NCBI GenBank assembly: GCA_964503685.1
Contig: CAZDAW010000054.1
Location: forward strand, 1-21,389
Direction of reading: 5' to 3'
DNA: 21,389 nt
Source of the DNA: CAZDAW01 sp964503685
GTDB lineage: Bacteria > Chloroflexota > Anaerolineae > Anaerolineales > Anaerolineaceae
Shown: positions 13,266-21,389 of the stretch, piece after piece
Layout of the letters: each line of letters starts with the position of its first letter
Numbering within the stretch: the stretch's first letter is position 1
Program-made: the position numbers and the translations under genes
The notes under the pieces: model-generated
The model's input: only the letters and a program-made list of their open reading frames with translations
What the model was told of the DNA's origin: nothing
Databases searched by the model: none

Positions 13266-13681
13266 GCCCCAGGTTAGCCGGATGGGCGCGGTCTCGCCAG
13301 GCGAGATCGAGGAAAGTCCGCACTCCATAGAGCATGATGCCGGGTAACACCCGGAGCGGAGAATCCCCTTAGGGGAAAATCTGCTGGAAGGGCCACAGAA
13401 ACAAACCGCCCCGCTTGCGGGGTCAGGGTGAAAAGGTGGTGTAAGAGACCACCGGCGCTTATAGTAATATAAGCGGCCAGGTAACCCCCATCAGGAGCAA
13501 GGTCAAGCAGGGATAAAGCCAGCCCGTCTGGCGGGAGGCTGCTCGTCTCCTTCGAGTCCCGGGTAGATCGCTAGAGCCAGACGGCAACGTCTGGCCCAGA
13601 TAGATGCTCATCCAGATGGAAACCGTCCTTCGTGGATACCCTTCCATCGGACAGAATGCGGCTTACAGGCTGGCCTGGGGT
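13266..13681 (+). ncRNA. rnpB: RNase P RNA, bacterial type A
   Basis: The catalytic RNA that removes 5' leaders from pre-tRNAs. Universal elements are present in order: GAGGAAAGTCCGCACTCC (13309-13326), ACAGAAACA, GGTGAAAAGGTGGTGTAAGAGACCACCGGC split over 13428-13457, GAGCAAGGTC, GGTAGATCGCTAGAG, CAGATAGATG and ACAGAATGCGGCTTAC (13651-13666), whose 3' part pairs with the first element to form P4. P1 is closed by CCCCAGG (13267-13273) and CCTGGGG (13674-13680). The length of about 416 bases and the layout fit type A. It is transcribed from its own promoter and ends before a hairpin terminator. Confidence 0.97.
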
Positions 13682-13693
13682 AAATTTACGACG

Positions 13694-13742
13694 AATAGCA
13701 GAAAAGACAGGGATATACCCATCTTTCCTGCTATTATTTATC
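13694..13742 (+). terminator. terminator of rnpB
   Basis: AATAGCAG (13694-13701) pairs with CTGCTATT (13728-13735); the stem continues through AAAGA/TCTTT and an inner GGG/CCC. An AT-rich tail ATTTATCTATT follows. Confidence 0.7.
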
Positions 13743-13743
13743 T

Positions 13744-13761
13744 ATTGGTTTGATAACCAAT
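13744..13761. other. small hairpin between rnpB and hydA
   Basis: ATTGGTT and AACCAAT form a perfect seven-pair stem around a four-base loop, 22 bases after the hydA stop. It may help end the hydrogenase transcript on the minus strand, but no U-run follows, so the role is uncertain. Confidence 0.35.
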
Positions 13762-13782
13762 TAAAACAATCAAAAACAGGGT

Positions 13783-15516
13783 TTACCCTTTCTCCAGTAT
13801 TCTGTTCACGTGCAAAATCTCGTGGGCAATGTGGCTGCCTGCTTCGCCGAAGAATTCCTGATAAATCGTCTGGATTGCCGGGTTATGGTGTGAAACGCGA
13901 ATGTTCTGGTTGCGATCAATTTGATATAAACCGCGGATGCGCTGTTCAATGATTTCATCCCGATTGGCTGCATAAGGCTGGCCGCCGCCGTTGACACACC
14001 CACCCGGACAGGCCATGATCTCGATGATGTCATAATGCTCTTCACCGCTCTCAATTTTCTCGAGGACTTTACGGGCATTACCCAGGCCAGACACCGCCAC
14101 GACCCGAATCGTGCGTCCATCCAGATCAACGGCAGCTTCCCGAATCCCGGCCAGGCCACGCACCGCGGTAAAATTGACATCTTCCAGTTCGCGTCCGGTT
14201 GTCTTCTCATAGACGGTGCGCAGGGCCGCTTCGAGGACGCCTCCCGTACCGCCAAAGATAACGCCCGCCCCGGTAGATTGTCCCAGGGGATCGTCATAAT
14301 TCTCGTCCGGCATATGGCGCAAATCCACTGACCCTTCTTTGAGCATTTTTGCCAGTTCACGGGTGGTGATAACAAGATCAACATCCCGCAGCCCATAGGT
14401 TTGTTCATAGGGCAAAGCTGCCTCATACTTTTTAGCAATGCAGGGCATCACAGAAACCACAACGATATCTTTTGGATCGATTCCCATCTTTTTGGCATAA
14501 TAGGTTTTAATAACTCCGCCCACCATCTGCTGAGGCGACTTGCAGGTCGAAGCCATATAGCGCAGATTTGGGAAATGATAATCGAGGAAATTGATCCAGC
14601 CTGGGCAGCATGAAGTCAGAATGGGCAGGTTTTCGTTCTTCTTCAGGCGTTCCATGATCTCCTTGCTCTCTTCCACCACGGTCAGGTCAGCGCCAAAGGT
14701 GGTGTCAAAGACGGCATCGAACCCGATTCGCCTTAAACCGGCGGCAAGTTTACCGTTCACCGGCTGACCGGCAGGCAAGCCGAATTCTTCGCCAATAGCC
14801 ACGCGTACAGCAGGGGCAACCTGTACGATCACTTTCTTCTTGGGGTTAAATAAAGCCGACCAGGTTTCAGGAATATAACCCACGCCGGTCAGAGCGCCGG
14901 TGGGGCAAACGGATACACACTGTCCACAGTAAGTACAATTCGATTGGCTAACCGGTTTCATCTCAGCCGGAGCCACAACGGTATTAAATCCACGCCCGAA
15001 GGCAGTCAGCGCGCCGACTGTCTGCACTTCATTGCACATCGTCTCGCAGCGCCGGCACATGATACATTTATTGGGGTCACGCTTGAGCGCGCCGCTGGAT
15101 TTATCAATGGGATGCGTCGAACGCTCCCCTTTATAACGCTGGGTATTGATGCCAAATTCCCAGACCAGTTTCTGCAACTCACAATCAGTCGATTTTGCAC
15201 AGATCAGACAGTCAAACGGATGATTGGAAATAATCAGTTCCAGATTCTTGCGGCGTGAAGAGAGAACACGTTTGGAGTTTGTGGTAACTTTCATTCCTTC
15301 TGAAACCGGCGTGGCGCAGGAAGGGGCCAGATTGCGCCGTCCTTCCACTTCCACAACACAGATGCGGCAGGAAGCCACCGAGTTTACATAACTCGCCTTT
15401 TCCAGTTTTAAGTAGCATAATGTCGGGATATCCAGATTGATTTTTCGCGCTGCTTCCAGAATAGTTGTCCCTTCAGCAACAGATACGGGTTGTCCATTGA
15501 TAGTCAGATTAATCAT
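13783..15516 (-). CDS. hydA: [FeFe] hydrogenase catalytic subunit of a trimeric NAD-linked enzyme
   Basis: A 577-residue [FeFe] hydrogenase, cytoplasmic, interconverting H2 with protons and electrons. Domains: N-terminal [2Fe-2S] ferredoxin fold (Cys34, Cys50, Cys53, Cys67); a His-Cys3 [4Fe-4S] segment (HPFDCLICAKSTDC, about 98-111); two [4Fe-4S] clusters (CIMCRRCETMC and CTYCGQCVSVCP, about 150-207); then the H-cluster domain with all three signatures, L1 TSCCPGW, L2 MPCIAKKYE and L3 EIMACPGGCVNGGGQP. All H-cluster ligands are present, so it should be active once matured. It lacks the extra C-terminal [2Fe-2S] domain of the longer Thermotoga HydA. An AAGGAGAG site precedes the ATG, 11 bases after hydB. 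The hydCBA order and NuoEF-like partners support a group A3, electron-bifurcating NADH/ferredoxin enzyme (inferred). Confidence 0.95.
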   Translation of the reverse strand: MINLTINGQPVSVAEGTTILEAARKINLDIPTLCYLKLEKASYVNSVASCRICVVEVEGRRNLAPSCATPVSEGMKVTTNSKRVLSSRRKNLELIISNHPFDCLICAKSTDCELQKLVWEFGINTQRYKGERSTHPIDKSSGALKRDPNKCIMCRRCETMCNEVQTVGALTAFGRGFNTVVAPAEMKPVSQSNCTYCGQCVSVCPTGALTGVGYIPETWSALFNPKKKVIVQVAPAVRVAIGEEFGLPAGQPVNGKLAAGLRRIGFDAVFDTTFGADLTVVEESKEIMERLKKNENLPILTSCCPGWINFLDYHFPNLRYMASTCKSPQQMVGGVIKTYYAKKMGIDPKDIVVVSVMPCIAKKYEAALPYEQTYGLRDVDLVITTRELAKMLKEGSVDLRHMPDENYDDPLGQSTGAGVIFGGTGGVLEAALRTVYEKTTGRELEDVNFTAVRGLAGIREAAVDLDGRTIRVVAVSGLGNARKVLEKIESGEEHYDIIEIMACPGGCVNGGGQPYAANRDEIIEQRIRGLYQIDRNQNIRVSHHNPAIQTIYQEFFGEAGSHIAHEILHVNRILEKG

Positions 15517-15527
15517 TTCCGCTCTCC

Positions 15528-17405
15528 TTAATTCCGCACAATCGCCGAGAATTTACAACGCGTCATACACACGCCGCACTTGATGCATTTCGATTGGTCA
15601 ATGACATGCACCTGCTTTACCGAACCACTGATGGCGCCAACCGGGCAGCCTCGCATACACGATGTACAACCAATACACTTTTCCGGCAAAATTTCATATT
15701 TAAGTAGTTTCTGACAAACACCAGCTCTACAACGTTTCTCTTTTACATGTTCTTCGTACTCATCCATAAAGTACTTCAAAGTGGACAACACCGGGTTAGG
15801 CGCAGATTGACCCAAACCGCATAATGAAGTATCAATTATCGTTTCAGCGAGAGCTTTCAGTTCGACCAAATCCTCTTCTGTGCCGCGGCCTTCAGTAATT
15901 GCGGTGAGTATTTCCAGCATGCGTTTATTCCCAATCCGGCATGGCGCGCAGCGGCCGCACGATTCTTCAACAATAAACTCCATATAAAAACGGGCGAGAT
16001 TGACCATACAATCCTGGTCGCTCATGATGATCATTCCACCAGATCCCATCATCGAACCGATAGACAAAAGCGACTCATAATCTATGGGCGCATCGAGAAA
16101 CTGGCCTGGAATGCAGCCCCCTGAAGGGCCGCCAGTTTGAGCAGCCTTGAATGAGCCGCCATTCTTAATTCCACCACCAATATCATAGATAATCTCCCTC
16201 AGAGTAGTACCCATAGGCACTTCAACCAGGCCAACATTATTCACTTTACCGGCCAGGGCAAAAACTTTGGTTCCCTTTGAGGTTTTGGTGCCAAACGAGC
16301 TAAACCAATCGGCGCCGCGCTGGTAAACTACCGGAACATTGGCTAGTGTTTCAACATTGTTCACGATACTGGGTCGCGCCCATAAACCATTCTGAGCAGG
16401 GAAAGGTGGTTTTGTGGTTGGCTCGCCGCGCCGGCCCTCAACTGAGTGAATCAAAGCCGTTTCTTCTCCACAGACGAATGCGCCGGCCCCCAAACGAATA
16501 TCGATATTGAAATCGAAACCGGTTTGCAAAATATTCTTCCCCAGCATTCCAAATTCACGCGCCTGCTGCAAGGCAATTTGCAGACGCTTCACCGCCAACG
16601 GATATTCTGCCCGAATATAAACATATCCCTGGTGAGCGCCGATGGCATAGGCAGCGATTGCCATTCCTTCAATCACGCTATGCGAGTCGCCCTCCATAAT
16701 GGAACGATCCATAAAAGCGCCAGGGTCGCCTTCGTCGGCATTACAGATGACAAATTTCTCCGCGTTCTCGTAGGATCTGGCAAATTCCCATTTCTTTCCA
16801 GTGGGAAAACCCGCTCCACCACGTCCACGTAAACCCGATTTTTTCATCTCCTCGATCACCTGATCGGGTGTCATCGTCGTCAGCACACGAGCCAGTGACT
16901 GGTAACCTCCGGCGGCAATATATTCCTCGATCTTTTCAGGATTGATCAATCCACAATTTCTTAACGCTACACGCCGTTGCAACCGATAAAAATTGATTTC
17001 ATCGGCGTTTTCGATTTTCTGTTTCGAAGCCGGATCTTCATATAATAAACGGGTAACCTTTTCCCCTTTGAGAATATGTTGCTCAAATAGCTCAGCCACA
17101 TCTTCAGGTTTTACCTGAACGTAAAAGACGTCATCAGGGAAAATTTTGACGATCGGACCCTTTTCGCAAAAACCAAAGCAGCCAGAAATGGATGCCTGGA
17201 CACGTTCATCCAGGCCATACTCATGGATCAATCGCTGAAATTCTGCGACGATCTTCTCACTCTGAGAAGCCTGGCAGCCTGTACCCCCACAAACCAGAAT
17301 CATTTGTGCGTGGTCTTTTATTTCCCCGCCAAGGCGAATGTTTAAAAGGTTTTTAAACTGGTTGTAAGCCTCTGTTAATTGCACAGGCGTTTTAATCTCA
17401 GGCAT
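15528..17405 (-). CDS. hydB: NADH-binding flavoprotein subunit of NAD-linked [FeFe] hydrogenase (NuoF-like)
   Basis: A 625-residue subunit that binds NAD(H), FMN and several iron-sulfur clusters. Order: thioredoxin-like [2Fe-2S] domain (CGGTGC with Cys39 and Cys44; GCFGFC with Cys76 and Cys80), NuoF core with GRGGAGFPTGKKWEFA (FMN/NADH binding) and AGAFVCGEETALIHSVEG, SLBB-type region, the ESCGRCAPCRIG [4Fe-4S] motif, and a C-terminal 2x[4Fe-4S] ferredoxin (CIGCTSCMRGCPVG and CIKCGVCMTRCK). This is the architecture of HydB of bifurcating hydrogenases, where FMN is the likely bifurcation site. Start choice: ATG at 17405 lies 6 bases after GAGGAGG; a TTG five codons upstream overlaps that Shine-Dalgarno and is rejected. 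The ATG overlaps the hydC stop by 8 bases, implying translational coupling. Confidence 0.94.
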   Translation of the reverse strand: MPEIKTPVQLTEAYNQFKNLLNIRLGGEIKDHAQMILVCGGTGCQASQSEKIVAEFQRLIHEYGLDERVQASISGCFGFCEKGPIVKIFPDDVFYVQVKPEDVAELFEQHILKGEKVTRLLYEDPASKQKIENADEINFYRLQRRVALRNCGLINPEKIEEYIAAGGYQSLARVLTTMTPDQVIEEMKKSGLRGRGGAGFPTGKKWEFARSYENAEKFVICNADEGDPGAFMDRSIMEGDSHSVIEGMAIAAYAIGAHQGYVYIRAEYPLAVKRLQIALQQAREFGMLGKNILQTGFDFNIDIRLGAGAFVCGEETALIHSVEGRRGEPTTKPPFPAQNGLWARPSIVNNVETLANVPVVYQRGADWFSSFGTKTSKGTKVFALAGKVNNVGLVEVPMGTTLREIIYDIGGGIKNGGSFKAAQTGGPSGGCIPGQFLDAPIDYESLLSIGSMMGSGGMIIMSDQDCMVNLARFYMEFIVEESCGRCAPCRIGNKRMLEILTAITEGRGTEEDLVELKALAETIIDTSLCGLGQSAPNPVLSTLKYFMDEYEEHVKEKRCRAGVCQKLLKYEILPEKCIGCTSCMRGCPVGAISGSVKQVHVIDQSKCIKCGVCMTRCKFSAIVRN

Positions 17406-17949
17406 GGACGGCCTCCTCAACGTTCGTCGTGTTTTCTTCTATGACATACCGCTCGATGATATCGTGCACGTCACTGACCTTCACCTTTCCAAACACTCGC
17501 CGGTTGATGGTTACAACCGGCGCCAGGCCGCAAGCCCCTACGCAGCGCAGGCTGTCAATCGAAAACTTGCCATCAGAAGTCACTCCGCCAGCCTTGATAC
17601 CCAGGATTCGCTCGAATTCCTGCAATACTTTCTCGGCGCCATTGACATAACAGGCCGTACCCATGCAAACACTGACTTGAATTTTCCCTTTGGGCGTTGT
17701 GGTAAAGAAGTTATAGAAACTGATTACACCCGAAACTTCGGCATGAGAAATGTTATATTTCTGAGCAATATGAATCTGAACTTCTTCGGGCAAATAGCCA
17801 AAAATCTGTTGTGCATGATGCAAGGTCATAATCAAGGTATCTTTGCGCCGTGGGTTTGCCGGATCAATTTTTAGTGTTTCGATATATTCATCTAATTCAG
17901 CAAATTGTTTATTGCTGTGTTGACAACAAGGTGAATGGTTGGGGGTCAT
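17398..17949 (-). CDS. hydC: NuoE-like [2Fe-2S] subunit of NAD-linked [FeFe] hydrogenase
   Basis: A 183-residue subunit of the NuoE/HydC family. The N-terminal helical bundle (about 20-75) is followed by a thioredoxin-like [2Fe-2S] domain with Cys95 and Cys100 (CMGTAC) and Cys136 and Cys140 (CVGACG), all four ligands present. It passes electrons between HydB and the rest of the complex. The N-terminal CCQH is an extra cysteine pair of unknown meaning. AAGGAG lies 11 bases before the ATG, only 25 bases after the ABC-transporter ATPase gene, so it is probably co-transcribed with the transporter. Confidence 0.93.
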   Translation of the reverse strand: MTPNHSPCCQHSNKQFAELDEYIETLKIDPANPRRKDTLIMTLHHAQQIFGYLPEEVQIHIAQKYNISHAEVSGVISFYNFFTTTPKGKIQVSVCMGTACYVNGAEKVLQEFERILGIKAGGVTSDGKFSIDSLRCVGACGLAPVVTINRRVFGKVKVSDVHDIIERYVIEENTTNVEEAVHA

Positions 17950-17974
17950 TGAAATAGAATCTCCTTTTCTAAAA

Positions 17975-18730
17975 TCAAATAATGCCGTCTGGCGTTTTCA
18001 CGGCAGAAAATTCAACCGTTTCCCGTGAAAGATGGGACTGCCAGGTAAAATTGCCAGGGGAGCGGAAATGAAAAACGGACTGCTGAAAACATTCTACCGG
18101 CATCTGAATTGCTTCAGTCAAACATGGCCGTTGAAAATAAATCACCTGGTGGGCTATCAGAGGCGCTTCATCGCGGATATGGGTAATAAACAATAAAGTC
18201 ATTGTCGGATTGGTCTGCAACAGATAACTGACAATTGCCTGTTTCGAATCTGCTCCAATAGACTGGAAAGGTTCATCCATCATCACAAAACGCGGGTTTC
18301 CCAGCAAGCCACGAATCAGGGACACTTTTTGCTTCATCCCGCCTGATAATTGATGGGGATAATAATTTCTGAATGAAGAAAGTTCACATACTTCAAGCCA
18401 CTCATTGAATCTCCGACGAATGTCTGAATCAACCACTTGCCGCCGGGCTTTAAACGGTAAACAGATATTTTCTTCTACCGTCAAAAACGGGAAAAGACGG
18501 GGTTCTTGAAAAATAGTGACCGGCTCTTCCTCCCGCAAAAAGTAATTGCCGCTCGTCGGTAACTCAAGGCCAGCCAGTATCCGGATCAGGGTGGTCTTTC
18601 CTGCGCCCGAAGGAGCGAATAACGCGATTCGTTCGCCGCGATGCACGACCATGGATAAATTTTGAATGACCTGATGCTGACTAAAACTTTTACTCAAATT
18701 TTCAACTTTCAAAATGATCTCGGCATTCAT
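17975..18730 (-). CDS. NitT/TauT-type ABC transporter ATP-binding protein
   Basis: A 251-residue ABC ATPase of the nitrate/sulfonate/taurine group. Motifs: Walker A APSGAGKTT (residues 39-47; the first glycine is alanine), Q-loop Gln75 in VTIFQEPRLFPFLTVEENI, signature LSGGMKQ (128-134), Walker B FVMMDEP (148-154) with catalytic Glu153, and switch His184 in FITHIRDEA. It energises the permease encoded five bases upstream. The C-terminal 55 residues are not typical of the core. It lies between the transporter genes and hydC in the same orientation. Confidence 0.9.
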   Translation of the reverse strand: MNAEIILKVENLSKSFSQHQVIQNLSMVVHRGERIALFAPSGAGKTTLIRILAGLELPTSGNYFLREEEPVTIFQEPRLFPFLTVEENICLPFKARRQVVDSDIRRRFNEWLEVCELSSFRNYYPHQLSGGMKQKVSLIRGLLGNPRFVMMDEPFQSIGADSKQAIVSYLLQTNPTMTLLFITHIRDEAPLIAHQVIYFQRPCLTEAIQMPVECFQQSVFHFRSPGNFTWQSHLSRETVEFSAVKTPDGII

Positions 18731-18735
18731 ACAAA

Positions 18736-19497
18736 TTACTCGGCATAAAAGTATTTCTTTAAAAACACTGAGAAGACAAACGACTGTAAAGCCTGAACAA
18801 TCAGGGTGAAAACCAGCAGGAGGAGCAGGTAAAAAAACACTTCTTGCATGTCCAGAAAAATTCGGGCGTTATTCAATAAATAACCCAGGCCATCCTGCGC
18901 GCCAATAAATTCACCCAAAACGACGACCTTGATTGCCAGACCCAAACCCAGGCTGAGATTGCTTTGCAAAACAGGAACGAGAGCAGGCAAATAAACCAGC
19001 GAAAAGATCATCGCTTTCCTGGACTTGATCGTTTTCAGATACTCTTCCAGGCGTTGATTTTTCTTATAAAGTCCGTTGAATGTATTTACTGCCAGGGTGG
19101 GCAGCACCATGAAAGCGATAAGCAAAATGGGCGTTGCGCTGCCAATACCACAAACCAGAAGAAAAATGACACACAAAACCGTTCCGGGCAGCACCTGAAG
19201 CGCCATCATCAGCGAGTTGAGCTGCCCGCCCCATTTTTTTATAAAAGCCAGCAACCCCAATAATGTTCCGACAATAAAGGAGACGCTGAAACCAATCAAT
19301 ACCCGATATAGCGTAATAACCAGGTGCTGGAACAGGTTCGGCGGTAAAGAAGCGGATGTATTTGTCAGCACTTCCCAGGGGGAAGGGAAGATAAAGGCAG
19401 GATAAAAAACTGACGTCACAGCCCAAGCCGCCAGGACAAGCCCTGACCCAACAACCTCATTTCTCAGAGATGTAAAATAACTGAGCGTAGTTTTCAT
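18736..19497 (-). CDS. NitT/TauT-type ABC transporter permease
   Basis: A 253-residue inner-membrane protein with about six transmembrane segments. The EAA-like loop EYLKTIKSRKAMIFSLVYLPALVP (about 150-175) is the contact with the ATPase. FPSPWEVL near residue 37 and AIKVVVLGEFIGAQDGLGYLLNNA near the end are typical of SsuC/TauC/ThiX relatives. The start at 19497 lies 41 bases inside the upstream binding-protein gene; no later methionine would keep the first transmembrane helix, so the overlap is accepted. Confidence 0.9.
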   Translation of the reverse strand: MKTTLSYFTSLRNEVVGSGLVLAAWAVTSVFYPAFIFPSPWEVLTNTSASLPPNLFQHLVITLYRVLIGFSVSFIVGTLLGLLAFIKKWGGQLNSLMMALQVLPGTVLCVIFLLVCGIGSATPILLIAFMVLPTLAVNTFNGLYKKNQRLEEYLKTIKSRKAMIFSLVYLPALVPVLQSNLSLGLGLAIKVVVLGEFIGAQDGLGYLLNNARIFLDMQEVFFYLLLLLVFTLIVQALQSFVFSVFLKKYFYAE

Positions 19498-20428
19498 CTA
19501 AAGGCTTCCCAACCACCTGGTAATAATTTTCGACCGCCTGCTGCATCTCGGAGCCTGTGTACAATTGATATTGGGTGCGTTCAAGCGCTTTCTGTAATAC
19601 CGCTTGGGGCAGTTTATATCGATCTTTAACCCGATTGATTGCTGATGCAGGGTCGCTTTGCACCTGGGCGATGGCGCGCTCCAGAACAGCATTGAAAGAA
19701 GAAATCTCTGCGGCATGATTTTCAATCCAGGTCGGATTGGCAAAAGCGCCAACTTGCGGATATCCTGTATCGCCAGGGCGATTCTCATTCCACAAATCAT
19801 ATAAGCTGAACGATATATAAATATTGGGCTGGTCTTCTATCAAAGAGACATTCGGTTCGGGTAAAATCACGGCTTTGGCTTTTCCCTGTTTGAGCAAAGC
19901 AATGGACGAATCAAACGGGGAATAAACCGGAGTTATATCAACCGACCATTTCAATCCCTCACGGGCCGCCAGATATTGGCTGACTTCCTCAATGGGTGAA
20001 CCGGCAAACGGGATATAAATCTGTTCGCCTTTCAAGTCTGCAAAACTATTAATCGTTTCGCCATAAGAAACCAGATATGATAATCCACTGACACAGGTAT
20101 TGACCATCTGGAGTGGAATTTTATTTCGATACAGATCCACGCCAACCGAAAGGCCGGTAACCAGAACAGAGATTTCACCGCGAGCAAAGAGGGTATTTGC
20201 CTGCTCCTGGTTGTTGTATAAAACCAGGTCAACATTTCCCAACTCTTCAGCAGCCAGAATAACCGGAATGGATGAAGTGGAAGCTGGAGTATAAAGCGTC
20301 CACTTTTCAGGACCCGCTGCCAAACTATTCACGGCTGGTTTTGATTTACTGACAACCGAAATAGAACACCCTGCCAGTACCAGCGCAATGATCAAAAGAA
20401 TAAAAACCAGCTTTCGTGAGTAATTCAT
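19457..20428 (-). CDS. NitT/TauT-type ABC transporter substrate-binding lipoprotein
   Basis: A 323-residue extracytoplasmic lipoprotein; the signal peptide ends in lipobox LAGC (Cys21). The mature part has the NMT1/TauA-like binding fold: WTLYTPASTSSIPVILAAEEL, VTGLSVGVDLYRNKIPL, SFADLKGEQIYIPFAGSP and ALLKQGKAKAVILPEPNVSLIEDQ. Relatives bind nitrate, sulfonates, taurine, bicarbonate or thiamine-pyrimidine precursors; the ligand here cannot be read. It is the first transporter gene, 44 bases after the CBS-domain gene, and overlaps the permease gene. Its place ahead of hydCBA suggests a role connected to the hydrogenase or to the redox state under which it is made. Confidence 0.87.
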   Translation of the reverse strand: MNYSRKLVFILLIIALVLAGCSISVVSKSKPAVNSLAAGPEKWTLYTPASTSSIPVILAAEELGNVDLVLYNNQEQANTLFARGEISVLVTGLSVGVDLYRNKIPLQMVNTCVSGLSYLVSYGETINSFADLKGEQIYIPFAGSPIEEVSQYLAAREGLKWSVDITPVYSPFDSSIALLKQGKAKAVILPEPNVSLIEDQPNIYISFSLYDLWNENRPGDTGYPQVGAFANPTWIENHAAEISSFNAVLERAIAQVQSDPASAINRVKDRYKLPQAVLQKALERTQYQLYTGSEMQQAVENYYQVVGKPLDENYAQLFYISEK

Positions 20429-20472
20429 CGTTCACCAGTAAGAAAAATAGGGCCAAGTATGCCAAATAAAGA

Positions 20473-21309
20473 TTAGAAGAACTTCTGAACAATCATCAAA
20501 AACAGATCACTCTCTGAAATGACGCCCACCAGGTTTTTACGGTCATCAATTACCGGCAGGCAATGCACTTTGCGTTCAAGCATCAAGCGTGCAGCATCAA
20601 TGATAAGTGAATCGGGAGCAGTAGAAATAATTGACCGGGTCATCACCTTTTCAACCGGTTGAATCAATATCTTGAGCGACAGTTCCTGGTTATGTCGTGA
20701 CGCCAAGCGGGAAGGATCGCTGCTCATTAAATCCGTTCGGGTAACCACACCAACCATCTGCCCATCATGAATTACTGGCAGAAAGCGAATCCGTTTAGTG
20801 CCCATCAGGCGATGCGCTTCCAACAAACTTGTGTCTTCATCAATTGTCACAACTTCATCCGTCATATAATGGCTGACCGGAATACGCTTTTTAAGACCAG
20901 GGTATTCAGCAATAATAAATCGCATCAAATCGGAATTGGTGAGAATTCCGATCATTTTGTCGTCTTCCATCACTGGAAGCGCAGTGATCTTATTTTCCAA
21001 CATAATGCGAGCAGCTTTAGGAATTAAAGAGGATGGTGTTACAGTTATCGGCTTCAGCGTCATAATTTCGCCAACAGTGACCTTATCGGGAGCTACATTG
21101 CTGTATAGTGTGCTGGCATCAAGTTGAGAGAGGTCAAGGCGAAGCAGGCCTCTGCGGGTAACAATCCCGATCAGATTGCCATTCTCCACCACCGGTATCG
21201 CTCGAATTTTTCGCTCATTCATAATCCTGCGAGCTTCTGTCAGACTGGTTTCAGGCGTTACGGTCACAACCGGAGAACTCATCCAATTCTTTACGGTTCC
21301 TTTGATCAT
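20473..21309 (-). CDS. four-CBS-domain protein (two Bateman modules)
   Basis: A 278-residue soluble protein made of four CBS repeats and nothing else: about 8-58 (VKNWMSSPVVTVTPETSL ... IGIVTRRGLL), 79-133 (VGEIMTLKPITVTPSSL ... IGILTNSDLM), 145-198 (VSHYMTDEVVTIDEDTSL ... VGVVTRTDLM) and 217-275 (VEKVMTRSIISTAPDSL ... VGVISESDLF). Each has the M(T/S)xxxxT and G(I/V)(L/V/I)(T/S)xxDL pattern; the first has RRGLL in place of the last part. CBS pairs bind adenine nucleotides or NAD-like ligands and act as energy sensors; here the output partner is unknown. GGAG precedes the ATG at 21309. As first gene of the transporter-hydCBA series it may sense the cell's energy state for that operon (inferred). 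Confidence 0.9.
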   Translation of the reverse strand: MIKGTVKNWMSSPVVTVTPETSLTEARRIMNERKIRAIPVVENGNLIGIVTRRGLLRLDLSQLDASTLYSNVAPDKVTVGEIMTLKPITVTPSSLIPKAARIMLENKITALPVMEDDKMIGILTNSDLMRFIIAEYPGLKKRIPVSHYMTDEVVTIDEDTSLLEAHRLMGTKRIRFLPVIHDGQMVGVVTRTDLMSSDPSRLASRHNQELSLKILIQPVEKVMTRSIISTAPDSLIIDAARLMLERKVHCLPVIDDRKNLVGVISESDLFLMIVQKFF

Positions 21310-21389
21310 GTTTTTATCTCCAAATCAAATTATCTAGAAGTCATTTCAAAAATCGATTGACTGACCATAAGATCAGAGCGACCAAACAA

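Noticed and set aside
13459..13647. 62-codon minus-strand frame
   Set aside because: It lies entirely within the RNase P RNA gene, where RNA structure explains the sequence.
17406..17420. TTG start for hydB five codons upstream
   Set aside because: It overlaps the Shine-Dalgarno that serves ATG 17405 and is less likely as an initiation codon.

Overview
The window looks like a chromosomal segment from an anaerobic bacterium, most likely a member of the Chloroflexota (Anaerolineae). This is inferred from the gene mix: Sumf1/FGE-like surface proteins, an NADH-linked [FeFe] hydrogenase, a bacterial cyclic-2,3-diphosphoglycerate-synthetase homologue and a RuBisCO-like protein beside mtnA. There is no 16S rRNA here to prove it. 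No phage, IS element, CRISPR or tRNA was seen.

Left part (1-7537), all on the minus strand: the 5' end of the GTPase gene obg; two paralogous secreted or anchored Sumf1/FGE-fold proteins that lack the catalytic cysteines; a cdPGS-like GTPase; argS; rpsT; and an orphan branched-chain-amino-acid-type binding lipoprotein. Between the two Sumf1-like genes lies a c-di-GMP class I (GEMM) riboswitch with its own promoter and a terminator-like hairpin. It places the second Sumf1-like gene under probable c-di-GMP control.

Middle (7538-13681), mostly plus strand: a 424-base intergenic stretch with a promoter; an NAD-dependent epimerase; a Fur-family regulator (minus) divergent from a CbiM-PDGLE cobalt/nickel transporter component, with a short inverted repeat on the shared promoter; mtnA followed by a RuBisCO-like protein (a 5-methylthioadenosine salvage or shunt pair); a small inverted-repeat element; and the RNase P RNA gene with a consensus promoter and a terminator.

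Right part (13783-21309), all minus strand and apparently one operon: a four-CBS-domain protein, a NitT/TauT-type ABC transporter (lipoprotein, permease, ATPase), then hydC-hydB-hydA encoding a trimeric NAD-linked, probably electron-bifurcating [FeFe] hydrogenase. The tight spacing suggests that the nucleotide-sensing CBS protein and the transporter work with the hydrogenase. The transported substrate is unknown. The maturases HydEFG are not in the window.
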